A stretch of 9,237 bases of DNA from contig CAZKTU010000257.1 in the NCBI GenBank assembly GCA_964555675.1, positions 1 through 9,237 of the forward strand, written 5' to 3'. The position numbers and the translations under genes are program-made. Position 1 is the first letter of the stretch, and each line of letters opens with the position of its first letter. This DNA is from CAIWXH01 sp964555675. GTDB lineage: Bacteria; Chloroflexota; Chloroflexia; Chloroflexales; Chloroflexaceae. Shown one piece after another: positions 1-5,968 of this stretch. The notes beneath the pieces were generated by a model. That model made no database searches and was not told the origin of the DNA. It was given only the letters and a program-made list of their open reading frames with translations.

Positions 1-657
1 GCCCCGCAGTCCGTCGTCGCCCCGCAGCCCGCCCCGCAGCCCGCCCTCGCCGCGCCGCCCGCCGAGGCGGAGCCCCTGGCGCCCGCCCCGCCCGCCGGCC
101 TGGCGGCCAGCGACGAGGGCGCCGAGGACGAGGGGCCCGAGCCCGCCGAGGTGGCCGCCGCCGTCGACGCCCTCGTGCTCGGCGAGGCGCCCGAAGAGGC
201 CGAGGCCGCCCCCGACGGCTACGACGGGGCCCCCGCGCACGCCGCAGGCGATCGCTCGCCCGAGGCTGCCGCCGCCGCCAACGCCGACTTCTCGGTGCTC
301 GAGAAGGTCGAGGGCCTGTGGGAGGAGATCAAGCGCGATGTGCGCCCGAAGAGCCCGATGGTCCAGGCCCTGCTCCACGGCGTGCGGCCGATCGACGTCG
401 AGGGCCAGACGGTGGTGCTCCTGGCCACCTCGCCCTTCCACAAAGAGAACCTCGAGAAGCCCCAAAACCGGCGCATCGTCGAGGATGTGGTCAAGAAGCA
501 CCTGGGCGCAACCTACGCCGTGCGCGTCACCATCGAGGCCAAGACCGCCGGCCGCGACCTGCGCGGCCAGATCCGCGAGGCCCGCAAAGACGATCTCGTG
601 CGCGCGGCGATGAACATCTTCGAGGCCCATATCGTCGATATCGAGCCCGAGGAGTAG
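1..657 (+). CDS. dnaX: DNA polymerase III subunit tau, C-terminal part (5' end outside window)
   Basis: DnaX is the clamp-loader ATPase subunit of the replicative DNA polymerase. The reading frame is open from the first base and ends at TAG 655-657, so 218 C-terminal residues are visible and the AAA+ ATPase domains lie upstream. Visible residues 1 to about 97 form a low-complexity linker rich in Ala, Pro, Glu and Asp, beginning with repeated Ala-Pro-Gln. Residues about 98 to 182 form the compact domain typical of bacterial DnaX after the linker: a Trp-containing helix (VEGLWEEIKRDV), then the strand pattern around IDVEGQTVVLLATSPFHKENL, then NRRIVEDVVKKHLGA. A charged tail follows. The gene order dnaX-ybaB-recR is conserved in many bacteria and supports the call. 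No A-rich slippery site for a gamma-form frameshift is visible, but the usual place for one is outside the window. Confidence 0.88.
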   Translation, partial: APQSVVAPQPAPQPALAAPPAEAEPLAPAPPAGLAASDEGAEDEGPEPAEVAAAVDALVLGEAPEEAEAAPDGYDGAPAHAAGDRSPEAAAAANADFSVLEKVEGLWEEIKRDVRPKSPMVQALLHGVRPIDVEGQTVVLLATSPFHKENLEKPQNRRIVEDVVKKHLGATYAVRVTIEAKTAGRDLRGQIREARKDDLVRAAMNIFEAHIVDIEPEE

Positions 658-663
658 TTCGCC

Positions 664-693
664 TTGTCAGGGATCGTGGGCGTATGGTAAGCT
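664..693 (+). promoter_or_regulatory. Candidate sigma-70-type promoter ahead of ybaB-recR
   Basis: In the 70-base space between dnaX and ybaB there is TTGTCA at 664-669 (five of six matches to the -35 consensus). After an 18-base spacer comes TAAGCT at 688-693, which has the T-A-...-T pattern of a -10 box, preceded by TG one base upstream (685-686) as in extended -10 promoters. A start site near 700 would leave a leader of about 28 bases before the ybaB start. This rests on motif matching only. It would let ybaB and recR be expressed partly independently of dnaX. Confidence 0.4.
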
Positions 694-727
694 AAGGCGA
701 CGCCGAATCGCCTGCAAGGAGCATAGG

Positions 728-1042
728 ATGAACCCTCGCCAGCTACAGCAGATGGCCCAGCAGATGCAGCGCCAGATGCAGAAGATCCAGGAGGAGCTAG
801 GCACCGCCATGGTCGAGGGCAGCGCCGGCGGCGGCGCGGTCACCGTCCAGATGAACGGCCACCGCGAGCTGCAGAGTATCAAGATCGAGCGCGAGGTCGT
901 CGACCCCGAGGATGTCGAGATGCTGCAGGACCTGCTCGTGGCCGCCTTCAGCGATGCCGCGAAGAAGGCCCAGGAGCTGGCCGAGCAGCGCATGGGCCCG
1001 CTCATGGGCGGCATGAAGGGCGGCATCCCCGGCCTCTTCTAG
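728..1042 (+). CDS. ybaB: YbaB/EbfC family nucleoid-associated DNA-binding protein
   Basis: This is a 104-residue protein of the YbaB/EbfC family. These proteins form dimers shaped like tweezers, bind DNA and coat the nucleoid. The length is typical for the family. Residues 1-30 are a Gln/Met-rich amphipathic helix (NPRQLQQMAQQMQRQMQKIQ). A Gly-rich turn at about 31-36 leads to strands with the family pattern VTVQMNGHRELQSIKIE, followed by VVDPEDVEMLQDLLVAAF and a helix with KKAQELAE. The end is Gly/Met-rich (GPLMGGMKGGIPGLF), as is common in this family. The ATG is supported by AAGGAG at 716-721, six bases upstream. Its position between dnaX and recR is the classic one and links it to DNA repair or replication, though its exact role is not well defined. 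Confidence 0.93.
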   Translation: MNPRQLQQMAQQMQRQMQKIQEELGTAMVEGSAGGGAVTVQMNGHRELQSIKIEREVVDPEDVEMLQDLLVAAFSDAAKKAQELAEQRMGPLMGGMKGGIPGLF

Positions 1043-1102
1043 CTCGCGCCCGCTACGCCCGGCCCGCCGAGAGTGACGAGGCCTGCTCGAACGGATACCC
1101 TG

Positions 1103-1717
1103 ATGACAAGCCGCGGCGACAACCTGATCGTCGAGCCGGTCGCCCGCCTGATCGAAGAGCTCGGCAAGCTGCCCGGGATCGGGCCGAAGACGGCCTCGCG
1201 GCTGACCTTCTTTCTGCTGCGCGCCGAGGACGAGCAGGTCCGCGCCCTGGCCGCGGCGCTCCAGGCGATGAAGGAGCAGGTCACCCTGTGCACCCGCTGC
1301 TTCAACATCACCGTCGACGAGCTCTGCCCGATCTGCGCCAGCCCCTCGCGCGACCAGTCGAAGATCTGTGTGGTGGAGGAGCCCCTCGACGTGCTGGCGA
1401 TCGAGCGCACCGGCGCCTTCCGCGGCCTCTACCACGTGCTCCACGGCCATATCGCCCCCCTCGAGGGGATCTACCGCGAGGATTTGAAGATCGACCAGCT
1501 GATGGCCCGTGTGCGCGGCGAGCCGGTCGACGAGGTCATCCTCGCCATGAACCCTAACACCGAGGGCGAGGCCACAGCCTTCCTGCTGCTGAAGGACCTG
1601 GCGCCCCTGGGCGTGCGGGTCACTCGCCCCGCCCGCGGCCTGCCCACAGGCGGCGACCTCGAGTGGGCCGACCCGGACACCCTCGGCTCGGCCCTGGAGG
1701 GCCGGCGCGAGCTCTAG
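1103..1717 (+). CDS. recR: Recombination mediator protein RecR
   Basis: RecR works with RecO (and RecF) to load RecA at gaps and breaks in DNA. From ATG 1103 it is 204 residues, close to the usual 200. In order: helix-hairpin-helix with LPGIGPKTA (residues 23-31); a four-cysteine zinc finger at C63, C66, C75 and C78; a Toprim domain from about residue 87 with CVVEEPLDVLAIE, GLYHVLHG and NPNTEGEATA; and the conserved C-terminal stretch VTRPARGLPTGGDLEW. An in-frame GTG at 1073 would add ten residues (MTRPARTDTL). I prefer 1103 because the family normally starts about ten residues before the EPVARLIEEL helix and there is no clear ribosome site before the GTG. The site before 1103 is also weak. 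It lies 60 bases after ybaB, probably in the same transcript. Confidence 0.94.
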   Translation: MTSRGDNLIVEPVARLIEELGKLPGIGPKTASRLTFFLLRAEDEQVRALAAALQAMKEQVTLCTRCFNITVDELCPICASPSRDQSKICVVEEPLDVLAIERTGAFRGLYHVLHGHIAPLEGIYREDLKIDQLMARVRGEPVDEVILAMNPNTEGEATAFLLLKDLAPLGVRVTRPARGLPTGGDLEWADPDTLGSALEGRREL

Positions 1718-1732
1718 CTGAAGGGGCCTTCG

Positions 1733-2095
1733 ATGAGCCTGACCGCCATCCTCTATGACGCGCTCGACAGCGTGCCGGGCGCCAGCTTCGCCGGGGTCGT
1801 GGGCACCGACGGCCTCAGCGTCGAGATGGCCTACGCCGACGACGATGACGACTACGACCTCGAGCTGGCCGAGCTCGAGTTGGCGACCCTCGCCGCCGGC
1901 GCCACGGCCTCCTCGGGCCGGATCGGCAGCGGCCTGGTGCGCGGCATCACCATCGAGACCGACGACCTGACCTATCTCGCCGCCCTGATCACCCCCGGCT
2001 ACTTCGCCGTCATGGGCCTCTCCCACGACGGCCACCTGGGCAAGGCGCGCTTCACCGTCCAGCAGATGGTCGAGCGTATGCGCGCCGAGCTGTGA
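1733..2095 (+). CDS. Roadblock/LC7 domain protein with acidic loop
   Basis: This is a 120-residue single-domain protein with the Roadblock/LC7 pattern seen in MglB-like proteins. An N-terminal helix (LTAILYDALDSV) is followed by the strand pair GVVGTDGLSVEMAYA, a central helix (LELATLAAGATASSGRI), strands VRGITIETDDLTYLAALI and YFAVMGLS, and a C-terminal helix (LGKARFTVQQMVERMRAEL). Such proteins form dimers and in bacteria often regulate small Ras-like GTPases. No GTPase gene is visible here. A run of acidic residues at about 36-48 (ADDDDDYDLE) sits between strand 2 and the central helix. The ATG is supported by AAGGGG at 1721-1726 with six-base spacing. The start lies 15 bases after the recR stop, so it is very likely co-transcribed with recR. 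Family assignment is firm; the function is unknown. Confidence 0.8.
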   Translation: MSLTAILYDALDSVPGASFAGVVGTDGLSVEMAYADDDDDYDLELAELELATLAAGATASSGRIGSGLVRGITIETDDLTYLAALITPGYFAVMGLSHDGHLGKARFTVQQMVERMRAEL

Positions 2096-2115
2096 TGAGG
2101 CGCTCGCCCCAGGCG

Positions 2116-2215
2116 NNNNNNNNNNNNNNNNNNNNNNNNNNNNNNNNNNNNNNNNNNNNNNNNNNNNNNNNNNNNNNNNNNNNNNNNNNNNNNNNNNNNN
2201 NNNNNNNNNNNNNNN
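2116..2215. other. Assembly gap of exactly 100 N
   Basis: One hundred consecutive undetermined bases lie here. A round 100 is a common placeholder for a scaffold gap of unknown true length. Twenty bases of sequence separate the Roadblock stop codon from the left edge. On the right the first known base is 2216, and the amidohydrolase stop codon begins at 2217. Any terminators for the two converging units, and any extra genes, would lie in the missing sequence. Confidence 0.97.
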
Positions 2216-2216
2216 G

Positions 2217-3458
2217 CTACCCGTTGAGCCAGGCGATCGTCGAGGTGGTGAGCCGGTCGAGGGCGCGCACCGAGAGGGCCAGGTGCTCTTCGAGGGTGTC
2301 CTCGATCTTGTTGTGCGAGATGCCGCGCAGGCTCTGGACGAAGAGCATGACCGTCGGCACGCCGGCCCGGGCCACCTCGGCGGCGTCGTGGAGGGGGCCG
2401 CTGGGTAGGCGGTGGGCGCTGCCGCTCACGGCCCTGATCGCCGCCTCGCCCAGGTCGATCAGCTCGGGGTGGAAGGGGATGGGCTCGATGCGCCAGATGC
2501 GCTCCCAGCTCACCTCGCAGCCCTCCTCGGCGGCGAACTCGGCCGCGGCGACCCTGGCGTCCTGCAGCATCGCGGCCAGCTCGGCGGCGTCCATGTGGCG
2601 CTGGTCGAGGGTGATCACGCACTCGCCGACGACGGCGGTGACAATGCCCGGCCTGGTGACGCAGCTGCCGACCGTGCAGACCCCGCCGTGGTTGCGCGCG
2701 ATCGCGCGGATCTCGAGCCCCAGCCTGGCGGCGGCGGCGAAGGCGTCGCGGCGGCGGTCCATGGGCGTCGAGCCCGCGTGGGCGGCCTGGCCGGTGAAGG
2801 TGATCGCGTGGCGCTCGACGCCGAAGGTGCCGATCACCACGCCCAGGGGCAGGCCCATGCCCTCGAGCACGGGGCCCTGCTCGATGTGCAGCTCGAGGTA
2901 GGCCGCGGCGCCGGCCAGTTGGCGCCCGGCCAGTTTGGCCCTGTGCAGGTCGACCCCGTGGGCGGCCAGGGCCTCGGGCAGGGGCGTGCCGCTGCGGTCC
3001 TTCAGCTCGGCCAGCTCCTCGGGGTCGAGGTTGCCCGAGAAGGCGCTCGAGCCGAAGAGGCTGCGCCCGAAGCGCGCGCCCTCTTCGTCGGCCCAGTCGA
3101 CCAGGCGCAGGGTGACGGGGGGCGTGCCCTCGGCGGCGACGCGGCGCAGCACCTCGAGGCCGGCCAGCAGGTTGAGGCAGCCGTCGAGCCAGCCGCCGTT
3201 GGGCACCGAGTCGATATGGCCGCCGATCAGCAGGGCCCGCTCGTTCTCGCCGCGCAGGGTGGCCCAGACATTGCCGGCCTCGTCGGTCTCGACTTCGACC
3301 GGCAGCTCGGCCAGCTTGGCGCGAAACCAGGCCCGCGCCCGCGCCCAGGTCTCGGTCCAGGCCACCCGTTGCGCGCCGTCGGCGTCGCCCGTGAGGGCCC
3401 GCAGCTCCTTCAGCTCGGCGATCGTGCGGGCGGGGTCGAGGGTTGAGGTTCTGGACAT
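2217..3458 (-). CDS. Zn-dependent N-carbamoyl amidohydrolase, M20 family (beta-ureidopropionase / N-carbamoyl-L-amino-acid hydrolase type)
   Basis: This enzyme is predicted to hydrolyse an N-carbamoyl amino acid to the free amino acid, ammonia and CO2, the step after cyclic ureide ring opening. It has 413 residues, typical for the hydantoinase/carbamoylase group of M20 metallopeptidases. Two-metal-site residues appear in the expected order: H81 (GGHIDSVPNGG), D92 (LDG), E125/E126 (ADEEGARF), H191 (LHIEQGPVLE) and H382 (GISHNKIED). The inserted dimerisation domain has the usual HAGSTPMDRRRDA at 227-239. The family motif usually written SGAGHDA is SGPLHDA here (353-359). ATG 3458 is chosen over an upstream in-frame start at 3488 because of the AAGGAG eight bases before it. 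It lies 19 bases after the dihydropyrimidinase stop and is the last gene of the operon. Allantoate amidohydrolase is a relative and cannot be excluded, but the neighbour favours a carbamoyl substrate. Confidence 0.87.
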   Translation of the reverse strand: MSRTSTLDPARTIAELKELRALTGDADGAQRVAWTETWARARAWFRAKLAELPVEVETDEAGNVWATLRGENERALLIGGHIDSVPNGGWLDGCLNLLAGLEVLRRVAAEGTPPVTLRLVDWADEEGARFGRSLFGSSAFSGNLDPEELAELKDRSGTPLPEALAAHGVDLHRAKLAGRQLAGAAAYLELHIEQGPVLEGMGLPLGVVIGTFGVERHAITFTGQAAHAGSTPMDRRRDAFAAAARLGLEIRAIARNHGGVCTVGSCVTRPGIVTAVVGECVITLDQRHMDAAELAAMLQDARVAAAEFAAEEGCEVSWERIWRIEPIPFHPELIDLGEAAIRAVSGSAHRLPSGPLHDAAEVARAGVPTVMLFVQSLRGISHNKIEDTLEEHLALSVRALDRLTTSTIAWLNG

Positions 3459-3466
3459 GGCTGGCG

Positions 3467-3472
3467 CTCCTT
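3467..3472 (-). promoter_or_regulatory. Ribosome binding site deciding the amidohydrolase start
   Basis: Read on the minus strand this is AAGGAG, eight bases before the ATG at 3458. It argues against the longer reading from 3488, which would place this site inside the coding region. Confidence 0.8.
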
Positions 3473-3477
3473 CAAAG

Positions 3478-4878
3478 CTACTGCCCAAAGGGCCGCCGGT
3501 GTACGAACTTGCCCGCGCCGGCCTCGCCGAGCCACTGCTCGCCCTCGACGAGTACGCGGCCGCGACTGAGCACGCTGCGCGGGGCGCCCACGACCTCCCA
3601 GCCCTCGTAGAGCGTGTAGTCGGTGCGCTGGTGCTGGGTGGCCGCGCTGAGCGTCCGGCGCGCCTCGGGGTCCCAGATCACCAGGTCGGCGTCTGCGCCG
3701 GGGGCCACGGCGCCCTTCTGGGGGTAGCAGCCGAAGAGCTTGGCCGGGTTGGTGCTGGTCAGCTCGACCCAGCGGTTGAGCGAGATTTTGCCCGTCCGCA
3801 CCCCGTGGGTATAGAGCAGCATCATGCGCTCCTCGATCCCGGGGCAGCCGTTGGGGATGGCGGCGAAGCTCTGGCGGCCCAGCTCTTTGCCCGGCGTCCG
3901 GCCGTCCGTGCCGCCCTCGAACCAGAAGGGGCAGTGGTCGGTCGAGACCACCTGCAGGCTATTGTCGGCCACGGCGCCCCAGAGGGGCTCGTGGTCGCTG
4001 GCCTCGCGGAAGGGCGGCGAGCAGACCCACTTGGCGCCCTCGAAGCCCTCGCGGGCCAGGTCGTCTTTGGTGAAGAAGAAGTACTGGGTGCAGGTCTCGC
4101 CGAAGATCTGGGCGCTGTAGCCCCGCGCGCGCGAGGCGCGGATGGCGTTCATGGCGGCGGCATTGGTGACGTGGACCACATAGAGCGGCGAGCCGGCCAC
4201 CTCGGCCAGGCGGATCGCCCGCTCGGTGGCCTCGGCCTCGAGCTCGGGGGGGCGGGTCAGGGCGTGGTACTTCGGGGCCAGGTTGCCGGCGGCCACGGCC
4301 TCTTTGATCAGGATATCGATCGCGTCGCCATTCTCGGCGTGGACCATGATCAGCAGCTTGTGCTGCGCGGCCTGCTGCATGGCGCGGAAGAGGGTGGTGT
4401 CGTCGACCTGCAGGGCGCCCTTGTAGGCCATGAACAGCTTCATGCTGGTGGCGCCATACTCGACGCAGTTCGGCATCTCGGCCAGCACGCTATCGGGCAG
4501 GTCGGTGATCGCCACGTGGAAGCCATAGTCGATCGCGGCCTTGCCGGCGGCCCGCCCGTGCCACAGGTCGAGGGTCTCGCGCAGGGTCGCGCCCTTGGGC
4601 TGGATGGCGAAGTCGATATGCATAGTCGTGCCGCCGAAGGCCGCCGCCCGGTGGCCGGTGAAGAAGTCGTCGGACGAGACCGTGCCCCCGAAGGGCATGG
4701 CCAGGTGGGTATGCACGTCGATACCGCCTGGGATGACATACGCGCCCGAGGCGTCGATGGTCGTATCGGCCGCCAGCCCGCGGCCCACCGCCACGATCTG
4801 CTCGCCCTCGATCAGTACATCGGCGGCGAAGGTGTCGCCCGCCGTCACTACGGTGCCGCCCTTGATCAGTGTGGACAT
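3478..4878 (-). CDS. hydA: Dihydropyrimidinase / D-hydantoinase
   Basis: This is a cyclic amidohydrolase that opens dihydrouracil, dihydrothymine or 5-substituted hydantoin rings to N-carbamoyl amino acids. It has 466 residues, normal for the family. The full two-metal site of the amidohydrolase barrel is present: H56 and H58 (DVHTHLAMPFGG), the lysine expected to be carboxylated K147 (TSMKLFMAYK), H180 (MVHAEN), H236 (VVHVTN) and D314 (STDHCPF). Expected substrate-contact residues are also present: Y152, S287 and N343 (IPNGCPGIEERM). The N-terminal MSTLIKGGTVVTAGDTFAADVLIEG and the C-terminal GADADLVIWDP belong to the flanking beta-sandwich. The start at 4878 fits the family N-terminus and has AAGGGAG seven bases upstream; the frame stays open far upstream but is not coding there. 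Downstream comes the N-carbamoyl hydrolase, giving two consecutive pathway steps. Choosing among pyrimidine, hydantoin and related substrates is not possible from sequence. Confidence 0.92.
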   Translation of the reverse strand: MSTLIKGGTVVTAGDTFAADVLIEGEQIVAVGRGLAADTTIDASGAYVIPGGIDVHTHLAMPFGGTVSSDDFFTGHRAAAFGGTTMHIDFAIQPKGATLRETLDLWHGRAAGKAAIDYGFHVAITDLPDSVLAEMPNCVEYGATSMKLFMAYKGALQVDDTTLFRAMQQAAQHKLLIMVHAENGDAIDILIKEAVAAGNLAPKYHALTRPPELEAEATERAIRLAEVAGSPLYVVHVTNAAAMNAIRASRARGYSAQIFGETCTQYFFFTKDDLAREGFEGAKWVCSPPFREASDHEPLWGAVADNSLQVVSTDHCPFWFEGGTDGRTPGKELGRQSFAAIPNGCPGIEERMMLLYTHGVRTGKISLNRWVELTSTNPAKLFGCYPQKGAVAPGADADLVIWDPEARRTLSAATQHQRTDYTLYEGWEVVGAPRSVLSRGRVLVEGEQWLGEAGAGKFVHRRPFGQ

Positions 4879-4885
4879 AGCATAG

Positions 4886-4892
4886 CTCCCTT
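4886..4892 (-). promoter_or_regulatory. Ribosome binding site deciding the dihydropyrimidinase start
   Basis: Read on the minus strand this is AAGGGAG, seven bases before ATG 4878 and inside the 26-base space after the LLM gene. It fixes the start in a frame that would otherwise extend to 5361. Confidence 0.75.
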
Positions 4893-4904
4893 GCTCTGGC
4901 GCGC

Positions 4905-5900
4905 CTACGCGAATTCCGGGACCACGGCGGAGCCATAGGCCTCGAGGCAGGCCTCTTCGTCGCCGCTCATCAGGTAGATATTGAACTGATCGACCCCGAC
5001 TGCGGCCAGCTCGGCCAGGCGGCGGCGCTGCTCCTCGGGCGGGCCGACGATACAGAAGCGCTCGACCACCTCGTCGCTCACGAAGGCGGCGTTGGAGGAG
5101 CCGACCTCGGCGTGTTTCTGGTAGTCGTAGCCGGCGCGCCCGCTCACGTACTGGGTGAGCTCGGCGGGCAGCTCGGCCGGGTCGTAGCGCGAGAGCAGGT
5201 CGACCACGTGGTTCGAGACCAGGGCCGGGAACCAGCGCACCTGGTCGCGGGCCTTCGACAGGTCGTCCGAGACCCAGACCGGGGCCGCGGCCATGACCTT
5301 GATGCTGGCCGGGTCGCGGCCGGCGGCCTGGGCGCCCGCGTGGACGAAGCCGAGGCACCATTTGATCAGCGAGGGGTCGGCGAACTGCAGGATCACCCCG
5401 TCGGCGATGCGCCCGGTCAGGTGCAGGGCCTTGGGCCCATAGGCGGCGACCCAGATCGGCAGGGGGGCCGCGGGGTCGGCCCAGGGCATACGCACGGGCT
5501 GGCCCTCGTGCTCGACCTCGTGGCCGGTGGCCAGGGCGCGGATCTTCAGGGCGGCCTCCTCGAGGTCGGCCAGGGTGGTGGGCTTCTTGCCGAGCACGCG
5601 GCGCGAGCTGTCGCCCCGTCCGATGCCCAGGTCCATGCGGCCGCCCGAGATCAGGTTGAGCGTGGCCAGGCTGCTGGCCGTCACCGTCGCGTCGCGCACG
5701 GCGGGGTTGGTGACACAGGTGCCCAGGCGCATGCGCTCGGTGTTCGCGGCCAGCATGGTCAGCGCGACATACGGGTCCTGCCAGAGCACATGCGAGTCAA
5801 AGACCCAGCCATAGCTAAAACCCGCCGCCTCGGCCTGCCTGGCCAGGGCCACACTGCGGGTGGGGGGCATATCGAGCTTTAAGGTGATCCCGAACTCCAT
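4905..5900 (-). CDS. LLM-class flavin/F420-dependent oxidoreductase
   Basis: This is a 331-residue TIM-barrel protein of the bacterial luciferase-like superfamily. The start MEFGITLKLDMPPTRSVALA and the segments GFSYGWVFDSH, MRLGTCVTNPAVRDATVTA and ISGGRMDLGIGRGDSS (84-99) are characteristic. PLPIWVAAYGPKAL and GRIADGVIL follow, with a C-terminal GPPEEQRRRLAELAAVGVDQFNIY. The pattern is closest to the F420-type members related to methylenetetrahydromethanopterin reductase rather than to two-component FMN monooxygenases. From memory, related proteins (the CPS_4043-like family) can sit near hydantoinase genes, but I could not check this. The cofactor, F420 or FMN, cannot be decided here. ATG 5900 has GGAG five bases upstream (5906-5909). 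Its place between the binding protein and the dihydropyrimidinase suggests that it acts on the imported compound before ring opening. The substrate is unknown. Confidence 0.82.
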   Translation of the reverse strand: MEFGITLKLDMPPTRSVALARQAEAAGFSYGWVFDSHVLWQDPYVALTMLAANTERMRLGTCVTNPAVRDATVTASSLATLNLISGGRMDLGIGRGDSSRRVLGKKPTTLADLEEAALKIRALATGHEVEHEGQPVRMPWADPAAPLPIWVAAYGPKALHLTGRIADGVILQFADPSLIKWCLGFVHAGAQAAGRDPASIKVMAAAPVWVSDDLSKARDQVRWFPALVSNHVVDLLSRYDPAELPAELTQYVSGRAGYDYQKHAEVGSSNAAFVSDEVVERFCIVGPPEEQRRRLAELAAVGVDQFNIYLMSGDEEACLEAYGSAVVPEFA

Positions 5901-5920
5901 AGTTGCTCCGCTGCTCGCAA

Positions 5921-5957
5921 CGGGAGCTGTGGAAGGCCTGGCCCTCCACAGCTCCCG
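5921..5957 (-). other. Strong intercistronic hairpin between the binding-protein and LLM genes
   Basis: A perfect 13-base-pair stem joins 5921-5933 with 5945-5957, closing an 11-base loop. The stem contains seven consecutive pairs of AGCTGTG with CACAGCT, framed by GC pairs. It starts 11 bases past the stop of the substrate-binding protein gene and ends 20 bases before the LLM start. No U-run follows on the transcribed strand, so a classical intrinsic terminator is not supported. A partial terminator or an RNA-stability element that protects the upstream binding-protein message is more likely. The core (5931-5949) recurs at 8821-8839. Confidence 0.6.
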
Positions 5958-5968
5958 CCAGATAGTAG

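Noticed and set aside
1073..1102. GTG at 1073 as the recR start
   Set aside because: No ribosome site is visible, and the ten extra residues exceed the usual N-terminus; ATG 1103 gives a normal 204-residue RecR.
1721..1730. Palindrome-like AAGGGGCCTT before the Roadblock gene
   Set aside because: The possible loop is only two bases, and the AAGGGG is better explained as the ribosome binding site.
797..2035. Minus-strand open frame of 412 codons across ybaB, recR and the Roadblock gene
   Set aside because: It is antisense to three recognised genes and consists of composition-driven sequence.
1999..2901. Open frames on both strands running through the N gap
   Set aside because: Their continuity depends on undetermined bases and they overlap the Roadblock gene or the amidohydrolase; they are not evidence of coding.
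2935..4938. Plus-strand open frame of 667 codons opposite the amidohydrolase and dihydropyrimidinase
   Set aside because: It lies antisense to two genes with intact catalytic motifs. Its translation is Gly/Ala/Arg/Val-rich and resembles no family; long antisense frames are expected at this GC content.
5901..5968. Intrinsic terminator separating two operons
   Set aside because: The stem is strong but no U-run follows, and the downstream gene has only 20 bases before its start, with no room for a clear separate promoter.
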